Positions 14,324-23,829 are shown, counted from the stretch's first letter. The stretch is 37,610 nucleotides of DNA from Kiloniellales bacterium (GCA_028280455.1 JANQLT010000162.1:1-37610), one strand, 5' to 3'. Notes: a model not told the origin generated them from the letters alone. A program made the numbers and translations.

Positions 14324-15498
14324 GGGGCGCGCGCCGGCGGCTCGTCGTAGACCTCGACGAAGGTGTCGGGATGGAAGCCGTTGAAGTGCGAGGCCATGGC
14401 GTTGGAGTAGGCGCCGACGCCGTCGAGCTCGATCCAGTCGCCTTCGCGCACGTCGGCCGGCAGCCGGTAGCTGCCCTGCAGCACGTCCTCGGAGTCGCAG
14501 GTCGGCCCGCCCAGCGCGAAGTCCTCGAGCCGCTCGCTAGCCCCGCCGCCGAGCCGGATCAGCCGCGCGCCGGGCATCAGGGCGCCCTTCTGGAACTCCG
14601 AAAGGCTGCCGTAGATGCCGTCGTTGATGTAGAGCTGCGATCCCTTGCGGAGCTGCACCTGGACCAGCAGCGAGCAGCCGGCGGCGACCAGCGCCCGGCC
14701 CGGCTCGGCGAAGACCGTGACCGCCGGGCCGAGGCCGATCTCGCGCAGGCCCGCGCGCACGGTCTCGGCGAAGCGCTCCAGCGCCGGCGCCGCGTGGCCG
14801 ACGTAGTCCGCCGGGAAGCCGCCGCCGACGTCGACGATCCGCGGCGCCACGCCGCTGCCGGCGATCACCGCGCCGACCCGCCGCAGGCCCAGCGCATAGG
14901 CCGCCGGGTTGCGGCATTGCGAGCCGACGTGGAAGGACAGCCCGGTGGCCAGGCCGCGCTCGTCGGCGGCCTTGACGATCTCGGTAGCCTCCTCGACCGA
15001 GGCGCCGAACTTCGAGGCCAGATGGAAGACCACGCCCTCGACCGGCGGCGTCGCGAGCCGCACGGTGATGGTCAGGTCGGTGGCGCCGTCGGTCTCCTCG
15101 ATGACCTTGCGCAGCTCGTCGGCATGGTCGACGGCGAAGGAGCGCACGCCATAGACCTTGTAGGCGCTGGCGATGGCCGCGCGCGACTTCACGGGATGCA
15201 TGAAGTGGCAGACCGCCTCGCCCCAGGACTCGGCGATCTGGGCGATCTCCGGCAGCGAGGCGACGTCGAACTGCCGGATGCCGGCCCGGTAGAGCGCGTC
15301 CAGCACCAGGCGGTGCGGGTTGCACTTGACGGCGTAGAGCACCTCGCCTGGGAAGGTCTCGATGAAGTGCCGCGCCGTGGCCTGCAGCATGCGGGGCCGC
15401 AGGCAGTAGACCGGGTAGCTCGGCTGCAGCGCCATGGCGACGCTGGCGACGTCGGGGAAGGCGCGCTCGTCGTGGCGCAGCTTCGGGTGCGCGGTCAT
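14320..15498 (-). CDS. Ornithine/lysine-decarboxylase-like PLP enzyme (fold type III)
   Basis: This 392-residue decarboxylase is of the alanine-racemase-fold ODC/DAPDC/CANSDC group and makes a polyamine such as putrescine from an amino acid. The PLP lysine is K58 (YAVKCNP). HVGSQ and DVGGGFP form the phosphate-binding and substrate regions, EPGRALVA is conserved, and GGPTCDSEDVL carries the Cys/Asp that reach across the dimer. The length and CDSEDVL favour ornithine decarboxylase over diaminopimelate decarboxylase. The ATG at 15498 overlaps the stop of malonyl-CoA decarboxylase (ATGA), so it is preferred over the ATG at 15510. Ornithine against lysine specificity is not decided. Confidence 0.88.
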   Translation of the reverse strand: MTAHPKLRHDERAFPDVASVAMALQPSYPVYCLRPRMLQATARHFIETFPGEVLYAVKCNPHRLVLDALYRAGIRQFDVASLPEIAQIAESWGEAVCHFMHPVKSRAAIASAYKVYGVRSFAVDHADELRKVIEETDGATDLTITVRLATPPVEGVVFHLASKFGASVEEATEIVKAADERGLATGLSFHVGSQCRNPAAYALGLRRVGAVIAGSGVAPRIVDVGGGFPADYVGHAAPALERFAETVRAGLREIGLGPAVTVFAEPGRALVAAGCSLLVQVQLRKGSQLYINDGIYGSLSEFQKGALMPGARLIRLGGGASERLEDFALGGPTCDSEDVLQGSYRLPADVREGDWIELDGVGAYSNAMASHFNGFHPDTFVEVYDEPPARAP

Positions 15499-16934
15499 GC
15501 CGCCAGCCAACGGCCCCGTAGCTGCCGCGTCAAGGCGCGGAACTCGGGCCCGAGGGTGATGCGGCCTTCCTTCATGTAGGCCTCGTGGTTCTTCTCGATG
15601 TCGTCGAGCTGGTAGCGATAGTTGACCATGATGCCGGCGGACTGGCGCAAGCCGCGCTCCGAGCGGTCGCCGAGCCAGTTGAGCCGCTCCATGCGCGCGC
15701 CGTTCTTCAGGTGGAAGCGGGCGACCGGATCGATCGGCTCACCGCCCTCCCGGGTGGTCAGGCAGTAGCGGGCGCAGAGCCGCAGCAGCGGGCCGCGCAG
15801 GGCGGTCTCGGTCACCGGGTCGTCGGCCCAGTCCGGCCGCTCGAGGATCGCCGGCAGGGCGACGGCCAGGTCGTCGTCGCCGGCGAGGGCGCGCAGGCCG
15901 CCCTGCTCGTCCTCGGTCATCGGCGCGAGCAGGACGTCGGCCGGCTGCCGGGTCAGCCAGGCGCGGAAGCCGGGGATCGGCGAGAGCGTGGCGAAGAGCT
16001 TGATGTTGGGCAGCTCCGAGGCCAGGCGATGGGCGACGCGCTTGATCAGGAAGTCGCCGAAGCTGACGCCGCGCAGGCCTTCCTGGGTGTTGCTGATGGA
16101 ATAGAAGATCGCGCTCTTGGCGGCACCCGGCTCGATCGGCCGCGCCGACTCGTCGAGCAGGGCCTGGATGCTGTCGGCCATGCCCTCGACCAGGGCGACC
16201 TCGACGAAGGCCAGGGGCTCGTCGGGCATGCGCGGGTGGAACAGGGCGAAGAGCCGGCGGTCGGACTCCAGCCGGTTGCGCAGGTCGGCCCAGGAGGTGA
16301 TCTCGTGCACCGCCTCGTAGGCGATCAGCTTCTCCAGGAGCGACGCGGGCGACTGCCAGGTGATCTGCTGCAGGTCGAGGAAGCCGACGTCGAACCAGGA
16401 GACCAGCAGCGCCTTGAGGTCGGCGTCGAGCGCCTTCAGGGCCGGGTCCTCGCCGAGGTTCGCCAGCAGGTCGGCGCGCAGGTCGGTCAGGAACTTGACG
16501 CCCTCGGGCAGCACGTTGAACTGGGTCAGCAGCTTGAGGCGCGGCGGCTGCAGGGCCTGCCGCAAGCGGGTCTCGGCGAGGAGACGCGCCGCCTCGTCCT
16601 CGGCGGCGCCGAAGGCCTCGATGCCCTCGGCGACGGCCTCCTGGTCGACGGCGAACTCGTGGGCCAGCAGCTCGAGGAAGCGCTTGCGGCCGGCGCCGTC
16701 CAGCTCGAGGTAGGCCTGGCCCAGCTCGGCGGCGCGCATCCGGGCCGAGACCTCGCCGCCGCGCGCCTCGAGGCAGAGGCGCATCAGGTCGAGCAGGTCC
16801 TGGCCCTTGTGGCTGAGCGCGCCGCTCGGCGCCAGGCCGAGGCTGCGGGAGGCGCCGTCGGCCACCTCGCGCCAGGCGGTCGCCAGGTTCGTCAGGGTCC
16901 TCTCGACGAGGGACGGTCGCGGATCGTCGGCCAC
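15495..16934 (-). CDS. Malonyl-CoA decarboxylase
   Basis: This 479-residue enzyme decarboxylates malonyl-CoA to acetyl-CoA. It has the N-terminal helical domain (about 1-180, ending in LTQFNVLPEGVKFLTDLR) and the C-terminal GNAT-fold catalytic domain with LFHPRMPDEPLAFVEVAL, FYSISNTQEGLRGVSFG (catalytic Ser region) and ARFHLKNGARMERLNWL (catalytic His region). Length matches family members. It is transcribed away from malonyl-CoA synthetase, and together they convert malonate to acetyl-CoA as in rhizobial matA/matB. No malonate transporter is in view. The 228-bp shared upstream region holds the CAATC/GATTG repeat array. Confidence 0.95.
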   Translation of the reverse strand: MADDPRPSLVERTLTNLATAWREVADGASRSLGLAPSGALSHKGQDLLDLMRLCLEARGGEVSARMRAAELGQAYLELDGAGRKRFLELLAHEFAVDQEAVAEGIEAFGAAEDEAARLLAETRLRQALQPPRLKLLTQFNVLPEGVKFLTDLRADLLANLGEDPALKALDADLKALLVSWFDVGFLDLQQITWQSPASLLEKLIAYEAVHEITSWADLRNRLESDRRLFALFHPRMPDEPLAFVEVALVEGMADSIQALLDESARPIEPGAAKSAIFYSISNTQEGLRGVSFGDFLIKRVAHRLASELPNIKLFATLSPIPGFRAWLTRQPADVLLAPMTEDEQGGLRALAGDDDLAVALPAILERPDWADDPVTETALRGPLLRLCARYCLTTREGGEPIDPVARFHLKNGARMERLNWLGDRSERGLRQSAGIMVNYRYQLDDIEKNHEAYMKEGRITLGPEFRALTRQLRGRWLAA

Positions 16935-17015
16935 GCTCTCGGCTCCTGCGGCCTATGGGCCTCTCGGCTTCACCCCATTATGACTCCGGAATCATCACTT
17001 CGGGGCGCCGGCGCG

Positions 17016-17054
17016 CAATCTCGGGATTGAGACAATCACAGGATTGAGACAATC
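17016..17054. promoter_or_regulatory. Putative operator array (CAATC/GATTG repeats)
   Basis: Five half-sites alternate in orientation: CAATC 17016-17020, GATTG 17025-17029, CAATC 17033-17037, GATTG 17042-17046, CAATC 17050-17054. The palindrome GATTGAGACAATC appears twice, 17 bp apart. The array sits between the divergent malonyl-CoA decarboxylase and synthetase genes. That is where a malonate-responsive regulator would be expected to bind, but the half-site differs from the MatR site TTGTATACAA. Confidence 0.65.
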
Positions 17055-17162
17055 CAGCACATTTCCGATAACCATGCCGAGCATCAAAAAGCAGCAGGCT
17101 TGCCAAATCCTTGCGACCGCCCCCGCCGGCCCCGGCCGCCACCGTCCCCGAAGGCTAAACCC

Positions 17163-18689
17163 TTGAGCGACAACCTCTTCGCCCTGTTCCAGAGCCGCTT
17201 TCCGGCCGAGTCCTCGACCACCTTCATCGAGACCGAGGAGGGCCGGATCTACAGCTACACCGCCATGGCCTACCGCTCCGGGCGCTATGCCCGGCTGCTG
17301 AGCGACCTCGGCGTGGCGCCCGGCGACCGGGTCCTGGCGCAGGTCGAGAAGAGCCCCGAGGCGGTGTTCCTCTACCTGGCCTGCCTGCGCGCGGGCGCCG
17401 TCTTCCTGCCGCTCAACAGCGCCTACCGGCGCGACGAGGTCGCCTACTTCCTGCAGGACTCGGCGCCGGCGGTCGCGGTGGTCGATCCCGGCCGCGAGGC
17501 GGAGCTGGCACCCCTGGCGGCCGAGGCCGGCTGCAAGCGGGTGATGACCCTCGATGCCGGCGGCGCCGGCAGCTTGGAGCAGGAGGCCGCCACCCTCGAC
17601 GGCGACTTCGGCTGCGTGCCGCGCGCGGCCGACGACCTGGCGGCCATGCTCTACACCTCGGGCACCACCGGGCGCTCCAAGGGCGCCATGCTCACCCACG
17701 GCAACCTCGCCGCCAACGCCCAGGCGCTCCACCAATCTTGGGGCTTCCGGCCCGGCGACCGGCTGCTGCACGCCCTGCCGATCTACCACGCCCACGGCCT
17801 CTTCGTGGCGATCAACTGCGTGCTGCTGAACGGCACAGACATGCTCTTCCTGCCGCGCTTCGACGCCGAGGCGGTGGTCCGCCTGCTGCCCCGGGCGACG
17901 GTGATGATGGGCGTGCCGACCTTCTACACCCGCCTGCTGGCGGCGCCGGGTTTCGGGCCCGAGGCCTGCCGCAACATCCGCGTCTTCATCGCCGGCTCGG
18001 CGCCGCTGCTGCCGGAGACCTTCGCGGCCTTCGAGAAGCGCACCGGCCAGCGGATCCTGGAGCGCTACGGCATGACCGAGACCGGCATGAACTGCTCCAA
18101 TCCCCTCGAGGGCGTGCGCAAGGCCGGCAGCGTCGGCCCGCCGCTGCCCGGGGTCGAGGCGCGCGTCGTCGACGAGGCCGGCGCGGCGCTCGGCGTCGAG
18201 GCGGTGGGCGACCTCGAGGTGCGCGGCGCCAACGTCTTCAAGGGCTACTGGCGCAACCCGGAGAAGACCGCCGAAGCCTTCCGCGACGACGGCTTCTTCG
18301 TCACCGGCGATCTCGCCAAGATCGACGCCGAGGGCTACATCCACCTGGTCGGCCGCGCCAAGGACCTGATCATCTCCGGCGGCTTCAACGTCTATCCCAA
18401 GGAGGTCGAGCAGGTGATCGACGAGATCGACGGCGTCGGCGAGAGTGCCGTCATCGGCCTGCCGCACCCGGACTTCGGCGAGGCGGTCGCGGCGGTGGTC
18501 ACGGCGGCCGACGGCCAGTCATCGCCCGACGAGTCAGAGATCATCGCCACCGCCAAAGAGCGACTCGCCGGCTTCAAGGTTCCGAAGCGCGTCTTCGCCT
18601 GCGAGGCCCTGCCCCGCAACGCCATGGGCAAGGTCCAGAAGAACCTGCTGCGCGAGCGCTACGCGGGGACCTTCAAGGTCGCGGGCTAG
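17163..18689 (+). CDS. matB: Malonyl-CoA synthetase
   Basis: This ANL-superfamily acyl-CoA ligase of 508 residues activates malonate with ATP and CoA. Motifs are the P-loop LYTSGTTGRSKG, YGMTETGMN, the hinge VGRAKDLIISGG and the C-terminal adenylation lysine in PRNAMGKVQKN. Its pairing with malonyl-CoA decarboxylase across a shared control region supports malonate as the substrate, rather than another short acid. The start is taken at TTG 17163 (LSDNLFALFQSRF), with GAAGG about 8 bp upstream. An in-frame TTG at 17100 would add a Pro/Arg-rich tail without family character. Its stop at 18689 is followed by a 259-bp gap. Confidence 0.9.
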   Translation: MSDNLFALFQSRFPAESSTTFIETEEGRIYSYTAMAYRSGRYARLLSDLGVAPGDRVLAQVEKSPEAVFLYLACLRAGAVFLPLNSAYRRDEVAYFLQDSAPAVAVVDPGREAELAPLAAEAGCKRVMTLDAGGAGSLEQEAATLDGDFGCVPRAADDLAAMLYTSGTTGRSKGAMLTHGNLAANAQALHQSWGFRPGDRLLHALPIYHAHGLFVAINCVLLNGTDMLFLPRFDAEAVVRLLPRATVMMGVPTFYTRLLAAPGFGPEACRNIRVFIAGSAPLLPETFAAFEKRTGQRILERYGMTETGMNCSNPLEGVRKAGSVGPPLPGVEARVVDEAGAALGVEAVGDLEVRGANVFKGYWRNPEKTAEAFRDDGFFVTGDLAKIDAEGYIHLVGRAKDLIISGGFNVYPKEVEQVIDEIDGVGESAVIGLPHPDFGEAVAAVVTAADGQSSPDESEIIATAKERLAGFKVPKRVFACEALPRNAMGKVQKNLLRERYAGTFKVAG

Positions 18690-18948
18690 GGCCGCCTCGC
18701 CGGGTCCGTTCCGGCGCCGAATCGATGAGCAGCCCGGCTCCGTCTGCCGTGCATCCTGGGTGCGAAGATCTTACGCGAGGCCAGGGTGCCGATAGGGCTT
18801 GCGACGAAGAACGGGCTGCCCCTGCATCGATGCACTTGGAAGCTTAGCACCTCATCCTTAAGTCTTTGCAGCAAAATCGACCGCCTGTCCGCATTCTGCC
18901 TGGGGCTTCCCGCGTGCGGGCCGGCCGGAGCTTGGCTACAAGGGCGCC

Positions 18949-21333
18949 ATGACGGCACGAAGTCTTCGACGAGGCCTGCTCTGGCTGCTCGCGGTGCTGC
19001 TGCTCCTGCCCCTGCTGGCGGCCGGCGGCGCCTGGCTCTGGGCCCGCGGCTCCCTGCCCCAGACCGAGGGCGAGGTCGCCGTCGCCGGCCTGGCGGCGCC
19101 GGCGGAGATCCTGCGCGACGCCGACGGCATCGTCACCATCCGCGCCGGCAGCGGCCCGGACGCCGCCTTCGCCCTGGGCTACGCGCAGGCCCAGGACCGG
19201 CTCTGGCAGATGGACTTCATGCGCCGCACCGGCGCCGGCCGGCTGTCCGAGGTGGCCGGCGCGGCGACCCTGCGGCTCGACCGGCTAATGCGCGGCCTCG
19301 GCCTCTACCGTACCGCCGAGGCCAACCTGGCGGCGATCTCGGCCGAGACCCGGGCGCTGCTCGAGGCCTACGCGGCCGGGGTCAACGCCTTCATCGCCGA
19401 GCCGGGCGGGCCGCTGCCGCCGGAGTTCCTGATCCTGCGCTACGAGCCGGAGCCCTGGCGGCCCGCCGACAGCCTGGTCTGGGGCCGCCTGATGGCCCTG
19501 CAGCTCTCCGGCAACTGGCGCCAGGAGCTGCTGCGCCTGCGCCTGGCCGAGCGCCTGAGCGAAGAGCAGATCGCCTTCCTCTGGCCGGACTACCCGACGG
19601 ACGCGCCGGTCGCCATCGAGCGGGTCGGCGCCCTCCTCCAGCCGCCGGCGGCGGATGCCCGCCGGCTGGCCGAGGTCCTGACCTGGGACCTGGCGCCGAA
19701 GAAGGCCTCCAACTCCTGGGCCCTGTCCGGCGCGCGGACCGAGAGCGGCGCGCCGATCATGGCCAACGATCCCCACCTCGGGCTCTCCGCCCCCGGCCAC
19801 TGGTACCTGGCGCGCATCGAGACGCCGGCGGGCGTCAAGGCCGGCGCCACGGCGGCCGGCGGCCCCTTCGTGGTGATGGGCCACAACGGCCACGGCGCCT
19901 GGGGCTTCACGACGACCGAAGCCGATACCCAGGACCTCTTCATCGAGCGCCTGAGCGAGGGCCTGGAGGACCACTACGACACGCCGGAGGGGCCGCGCCC
20001 CTTCGAGACCCGCGAAGAGAGCATCGCGATTCGCGGCGACGAGCCGGAGACCCTGGTGGTCCGCAGCACGCGCAACGGGCCGGTGATCTCCGACCTGCGG
20101 CCGGAGCTGGCCGAGCTGCTCGAGCCGAACCAAGTCATGAGCCTGGCCTGGTCGGCGCTGGCGGCGGACGACCGCACCGCCGACGCCCTCGCCGGCCTCA
20201 ACGGCACCCGCGGCTGGGACGACTTCCTCGCCGCCATGCGCCACTTCCACAGCCCGCTGCAGAACGTCATCTACGCCGACGTCGAGGGCACCATCGGCCT
20301 GGTCGTGCCCGGCCGCGTGCCGCAGCGCGCCGGCGGCGACGGGCGCCGGCCCGTGCCGGGCTGGAGCGGCGCCTACGACTGGAACGGCAGCCTGGCCTTC
20401 GAGCGCCTGCCGCAGACCCGCGACCCGGCCGACGGCAGCCTGGTGGCCGCCAACAACCGCATCGCCGACGACGGCGACGACCGGCTGATCAACCGCGACT
20501 GGCGCAACCCCTACCGGGCGGCGCGCATCGAGACGCTGCTGGCCGAGCTCGACAAGGCGAGCCTGGAGGACAACCGGCGGATCCAGCTCGACATCCGATC
20601 GATGGCAGCCGAGTGGCTGCTGGACCGCTTCCTGGCCCTGGCCGAGGAAGCCGGCAGCCGCAACGGCGCCCTGGAGAGGCTCGCGGCCTGGGACCGGGAG
20701 ATGGACCGCCGGCGCCCGGAGCCGCTGATCTTCGCCGCCTGGCTGGACGCCGTGAACCGGGCCCTGCTGGCCGACGAGCTGGGCCCGGAGATGGCCGACT
20801 TCGCCGTGCCCAACCCGGTGCTGATCGACAAGATCCTGAGCGAGGGCCAGGCCTGGTGCGACGACGTGACGACCGCCGCGACGGAGACTTGCGCCGCGCG
20901 GGTCGCCGACGCGCTGGCGCAAGCGCTGAGCGACCTGCGCGAGACCTACGGCGAAGACAGCGGCGCCTGGCGGTGGGGCGAAGCCCACCGCGCACGGCTC
21001 GCGCATCCCCTGTTCGACCGCATCCCGGTGCTGCGCCACCTGGTCGGCCGGCCGCTCGGCACCGACGGCGGCACCATCACGGTCAACCGCGGCGGCGCGC
21101 CCTTCGGCGGGCCCTACGAGCGGCGCTTCGAGCATGTCCACGGGCCCGGCCTGCGTGCGCTCTACGACCTGGCCGACCTCGACCGCTCCCGCTTCATGAT
21201 CGCCACCGGCCAGTCGGGCCACCCCCTCTCGCCCCACTACCTCGGCCTGGCCGAGCGCTGGCGCGACGGCGTCTACCTGACCCTCGCCGCGCCGGCCGAG
21301 CCCGATGCCCGCCTCGTGCTTTCGCCCGAGTGA
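18949..21333 (+). CDS. Penicillin acylase family N-terminal nucleophile hydrolase
   Basis: This 794-residue secreted Ntn hydrolase precursor is of the penicillin amidase/AHL acylase family. Residues 9-31 form a hydrophobic signal anchor (LLWLLAVLLLLPLLAAGG). The alpha chain region contains FALGYAQAQDRLWQMD. Autocleavage is predicted before Ser254 (KKASNSWALSG), which becomes the N-terminal nucleophile. ANDPHL and VMGHNGHGAWGFT are conserved substrate-site segments, and the beta chain ends with GQSGHPLSPHY. It cleaves amide bonds of acylated amines; beta-lactams or acyl-homoserine lactones are possible substrates, but none can be assigned. It is apparently a single gene. Confidence 0.92.
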   Translation: MTARSLRRGLLWLLAVLLLLPLLAAGGAWLWARGSLPQTEGEVAVAGLAAPAEILRDADGIVTIRAGSGPDAAFALGYAQAQDRLWQMDFMRRTGAGRLSEVAGAATLRLDRLMRGLGLYRTAEANLAAISAETRALLEAYAAGVNAFIAEPGGPLPPEFLILRYEPEPWRPADSLVWGRLMALQLSGNWRQELLRLRLAERLSEEQIAFLWPDYPTDAPVAIERVGALLQPPAADARRLAEVLTWDLAPKKASNSWALSGARTESGAPIMANDPHLGLSAPGHWYLARIETPAGVKAGATAAGGPFVVMGHNGHGAWGFTTTEADTQDLFIERLSEGLEDHYDTPEGPRPFETREESIAIRGDEPETLVVRSTRNGPVISDLRPELAELLEPNQVMSLAWSALAADDRTADALAGLNGTRGWDDFLAAMRHFHSPLQNVIYADVEGTIGLVVPGRVPQRAGGDGRRPVPGWSGAYDWNGSLAFERLPQTRDPADGSLVAANNRIADDGDDRLINRDWRNPYRAARIETLLAELDKASLEDNRRIQLDIRSMAAEWLLDRFLALAEEAGSRNGALERLAAWDREMDRRRPEPLIFAAWLDAVNRALLADELGPEMADFAVPNPVLIDKILSEGQAWCDDVTTAATETCAARVADALAQALSDLRETYGEDSGAWRWGEAHRARLAHPLFDRIPVLRHLVGRPLGTDGGTITVNRGGAPFGGPYERRFEHVHGPGLRALYDLADLDRSRFMIATGQSGHPLSPHYLGLAERWRDGVYLTLAAPAEPDARLVLSPE

Positions 21334-21350
21334 GCCCCGCCTGCGGGGCT
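21333..21350 (+). terminator. Stem-loop after the acylase gene
   Basis: AGCCCCGC (21333-21340) pairs with GCGGGGCT (21343-21350), starting in the last base of the TGA stop. There is no T tract, so it is only a possible Rho-assisted terminator or 3' stabilising hairpin before the cystathionine beta-synthase gene 55 bp downstream. Confidence 0.35.
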
Positions 21351-21404
21351 GAATCCCCGGTAGCGGCCTGATAGGCTGCCGATCCCAAAGAGCGAGTCCC
21401 GGCC

Positions 21405-22793
21405 ATGTCCGCCACCGCGCCCGTCTTCTCGAACGTCCTGGAGAGTATCGGCAACACGCCGATGATCGAGGTCACCCGGCTCGAGCGGGGGCCCTGCCGG
21501 CTGTTCCTCAAGCTCGAGAACCAGAACCCCGGCGGCTCGATCAAGGACCGCATCGGCCGCTCGATGATCGAGGCCTTCGAGCGCGACGGCCGCCTGAAGC
21601 CCGGCGGAACCCTGATCGAGGCCACCGCCGGCAACACCGGTCTCGGGCTGGCGCTGGTCGCCGCCCAGAAGGGCTACCGGCTGATCATCGTCGTGCCCGA
21701 CAAGATGGCGCAGGAGAAGATCTTCCACTTGAAGGCGCTGGGCGCCGAGGTGCACCTGACCCGCTCCGACGTCGGCAAGGGCCACCCGGACTACTACCAG
21801 GACGTCGCCGAGCGCCTGGAGCGCGAGATCCCCGGCGCGATCTACGTCAACCAGTTCGCCAACCCGGCCAACCCGCTGGCGCACGAGACCACCACCGGGC
21901 CGGAGATCTGGGCCCAGATGGATCAGCAACTGGACGCGGTGGTCTGCGGCGTCGGCTCCGGCGGCACGATCAGCGGGCTCGGGCGCTATTTCCGCAAGGT
22001 CGCGCCACACGTCGAAATGGTGCTGGCCGACCCGGTCGGCTCGGTCCTGGCGCACTTCGTCGAGACGGGCGAGCTCGCCGAGGAGGTCGGCTCCTGGCTG
22101 GTCGAGGGCATCGGCGAGGACTTCATGCCGCCCAACGCTAACGACCTGGAAGGCGTCAAGACCGCCTACGAGATCAGCGACCGCGAGGCCATGACCACGG
22201 CGCGCGAGCTGCTGGCCAAGGAGGGCATCCTGGCCGGCTCCTCCTCCGGCACGCTGATCGCCGCCGCCCTGCGCTATTGCCGCGCCCAGAGCGAGCCCAA
22301 GCGCGTCGTCACCTTCGTCTGCGACAGCGGCAACAAGTACCTCTCGAAGATGTACAACGACTTCTGGATGATCGATCAGGGCTTCATCGAGCGCGACAGC
22401 GAAGGCGACCTGCGCGACATCATCTCGCGGCGCCAGGACGAGCGCGCCATCGTCACGGTCGCGCCCGAGGACAGCCTGCTGACCGCCTATGGCCGCATGA
22501 AGCTCTACGACGTCTCCCAGCTCCCGGTGATCGAGGAGTCCGGCGCCGTCGTCGGCATCGTCGACGAGAACGACATCATGATGGAAGTCGTCGAGGACGA
22601 GGCGCGCTTCCAGGAGCCGGTGCGCGAGGCCATGTCGAGCAAGCTGGAGACGATCCAGGCCGACCGGCCCCTGTCGGCCCTGCCGCCGATCCTCGACAGC
22701 GGCCTGGTCGCCATCGTCTTCGAGGGCGAGACCTTCGCCGGCCTGATCACCCGCATCGACCTGCTGAACTACCTGCGCCGGCGGATGAAGTGA
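21405..22793 (+). CDS. Cystathionine beta-synthase
   Basis: This 462-residue PLP enzyme condenses serine and homocysteine to cystathionine. The fold type II core has the PLP lysine at K47 (NPGGSIKDRIG), the phosphate loop VGSGGTISGLG and the EATAGNTG substrate loop. Residues about 340-460 are two CBS domains (Bateman module), as in eukaryotic CBS. There is no haem-binding N-terminal extension. The CBS pair and the gamma-lyase downstream favour CBS over cysteine synthase. It leads a three-gene run, with the glycosyltransferase 10 bp downstream and cystathionine gamma-lyase following. Confidence 0.93.
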   Translation: MSATAPVFSNVLESIGNTPMIEVTRLERGPCRLFLKLENQNPGGSIKDRIGRSMIEAFERDGRLKPGGTLIEATAGNTGLGLALVAAQKGYRLIIVVPDKMAQEKIFHLKALGAEVHLTRSDVGKGHPDYYQDVAERLEREIPGAIYVNQFANPANPLAHETTTGPEIWAQMDQQLDAVVCGVGSGGTISGLGRYFRKVAPHVEMVLADPVGSVLAHFVETGELAEEVGSWLVEGIGEDFMPPNANDLEGVKTAYEISDREAMTTARELLAKEGILAGSSSGTLIAAALRYCRAQSEPKRVVTFVCDSGNKYLSKMYNDFWMIDQGFIERDSEGDLRDIISRRQDERAIVTVAPEDSLLTAYGRMKLYDVSQLPVIEESGAVVGIVDENDIMMEVVEDEARFQEPVREAMSSKLETIQADRPLSALPPILDSGLVAIVFEGETFAGLITRIDLLNYLRRRMK

Positions 22794-22803
22794 TCCTGAA
22801 GCC

Positions 22804-23829
22804 ATGACATCGCTTGCGATCTACTCCGGTCGCGAGCTCATCGGCGACGGCCTGCAGAAGCTGCCGGTCGTCCGCGCCGCCCGCGCGCTCTTTCCGGACC
22901 ACCGGATCACCTGGCTGACCAGCGAGGAGACGGTCTTCCGCGGCAGCCTGGCGCCCCTGGTCGAGGGCTTGCTCGACGAGGTTCGCGTCTGCCCGGCTCT
23001 GCTGAGCGGCCGTCGCGCGGTCTTCCGGGCACCGCCGGTCGAGGATCACTTCGAGATCCTCGTCGATACCCAGACATCGCTTTGGCGAAGCCTGGCGCTC
23101 CGACGGATCAGCCACCGGCTGTTCATCACCTCGGCCGGGCGCTACCTGCTGTCGGACCGCCGGCCGACATCGTCGCTCAAGCGAACGCGCCACGTCGCCC
23201 AGCGCCTGCTGCTGTTGCTGGAGCTGGCCGCCGGTCGAGAGGCCGACGTCGATGCCGTCGCTTTGACGGTTCCCGACGACCTCGCGGCCCTGGCCGCGGA
23301 GTTGCTGCCCGAGGGCCCAAGCTACTTGGGGCTGGCACCCGGCGCCGGCCGCCGCGTCAAATGCTGGCCCCTGGAGCGCTTCATCGAGGTCGGCCAGTGG
23401 CACGCGGCGCGCGGCGGCACGCCGGTGTTCTTTGTCGGGCCGGACGAGGCGGAATGGCTGCCGAGGCTGCGCAGCGCCCTGCCGCAGGCGGTCTTTCCGG
23501 AGCAGGCCATGGCCGAGCGGCTGCCCGGCTTCTCGCCCCTGCGTCCCATCGCGCTCGGCCGACGCCTCGGCGCGGCGCTGAGCAACGACAGCGGCGTCGG
23601 CAACATGCTCGCGGCCTGCGATGTCCCGCTGCTGACTCTCTTCGGCCCGACCGACCCGGAGAAGTTCGCGCCCCTGACCCGCCACGGCAGCCTGCTCAGC
23701 GCCCAAGCCTTCGGCGGCATCGACATGGCGGCGATCCCCACCGCCGCGGTCGTCGAGCGGCTGGAGACTCTCCTGCCGGCCCGCGCGCAAGCGCCGGCGT
23801 CGGCTGGACGCGGCCAGCGCGCCTGCTAG
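22804..23829 (+). CDS. Glycosyltransferase family 9 (heptosyltransferase-like) protein
   Basis: This 341-residue GT-B protein resembles LPS heptosyltransferases. The N-terminal LAIYSGRELIGDGLQKLPVVRAARALFP matches the acceptor-domain start with the conserved GD. The C-terminal half has GLAPGAGRRVKCWPLERFIEVG, FFVGPDEAEW, SNDSGVGNMLAACDVPLLTLFGPTDPEKFAP, the ADP-heptose-type donor site. GxGNM replaces the usual SGPxHLA. It probably acts at the inner membrane on a lipid-linked sugar. It sits between two transsulfuration genes, only 10 bp after the first, an unusual context. Confidence 0.83.
   Translation: MTSLAIYSGRELIGDGLQKLPVVRAARALFPDHRITWLTSEETVFRGSLAPLVEGLLDEVRVCPALLSGRRAVFRAPPVEDHFEILVDTQTSLWRSLALRRISHRLFITSAGRYLLSDRRPTSSLKRTRHVAQRLLLLLELAAGREADVDAVALTVPDDLAALAAELLPEGPSYLGLAPGAGRRVKCWPLERFIEVGQWHAARGGTPVFFVGPDEAEWLPRLRSALPQAVFPEQAMAERLPGFSPLRPIALGRRLGAALSNDSGVGNMLAACDVPLLTLFGPTDPEKFAPLTRHGSLLSAQAFGGIDMAAIPTAAVVERLETLLPARAQAPASAGRGQRAC

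Noticed and set aside
18686-18958. 90-codon minus-strand frame before the acylase gene
   Set aside because: Covers the acylase start, has no recognisable motif, and composition does not match the neighbouring genes. The gap is left as non-coding.
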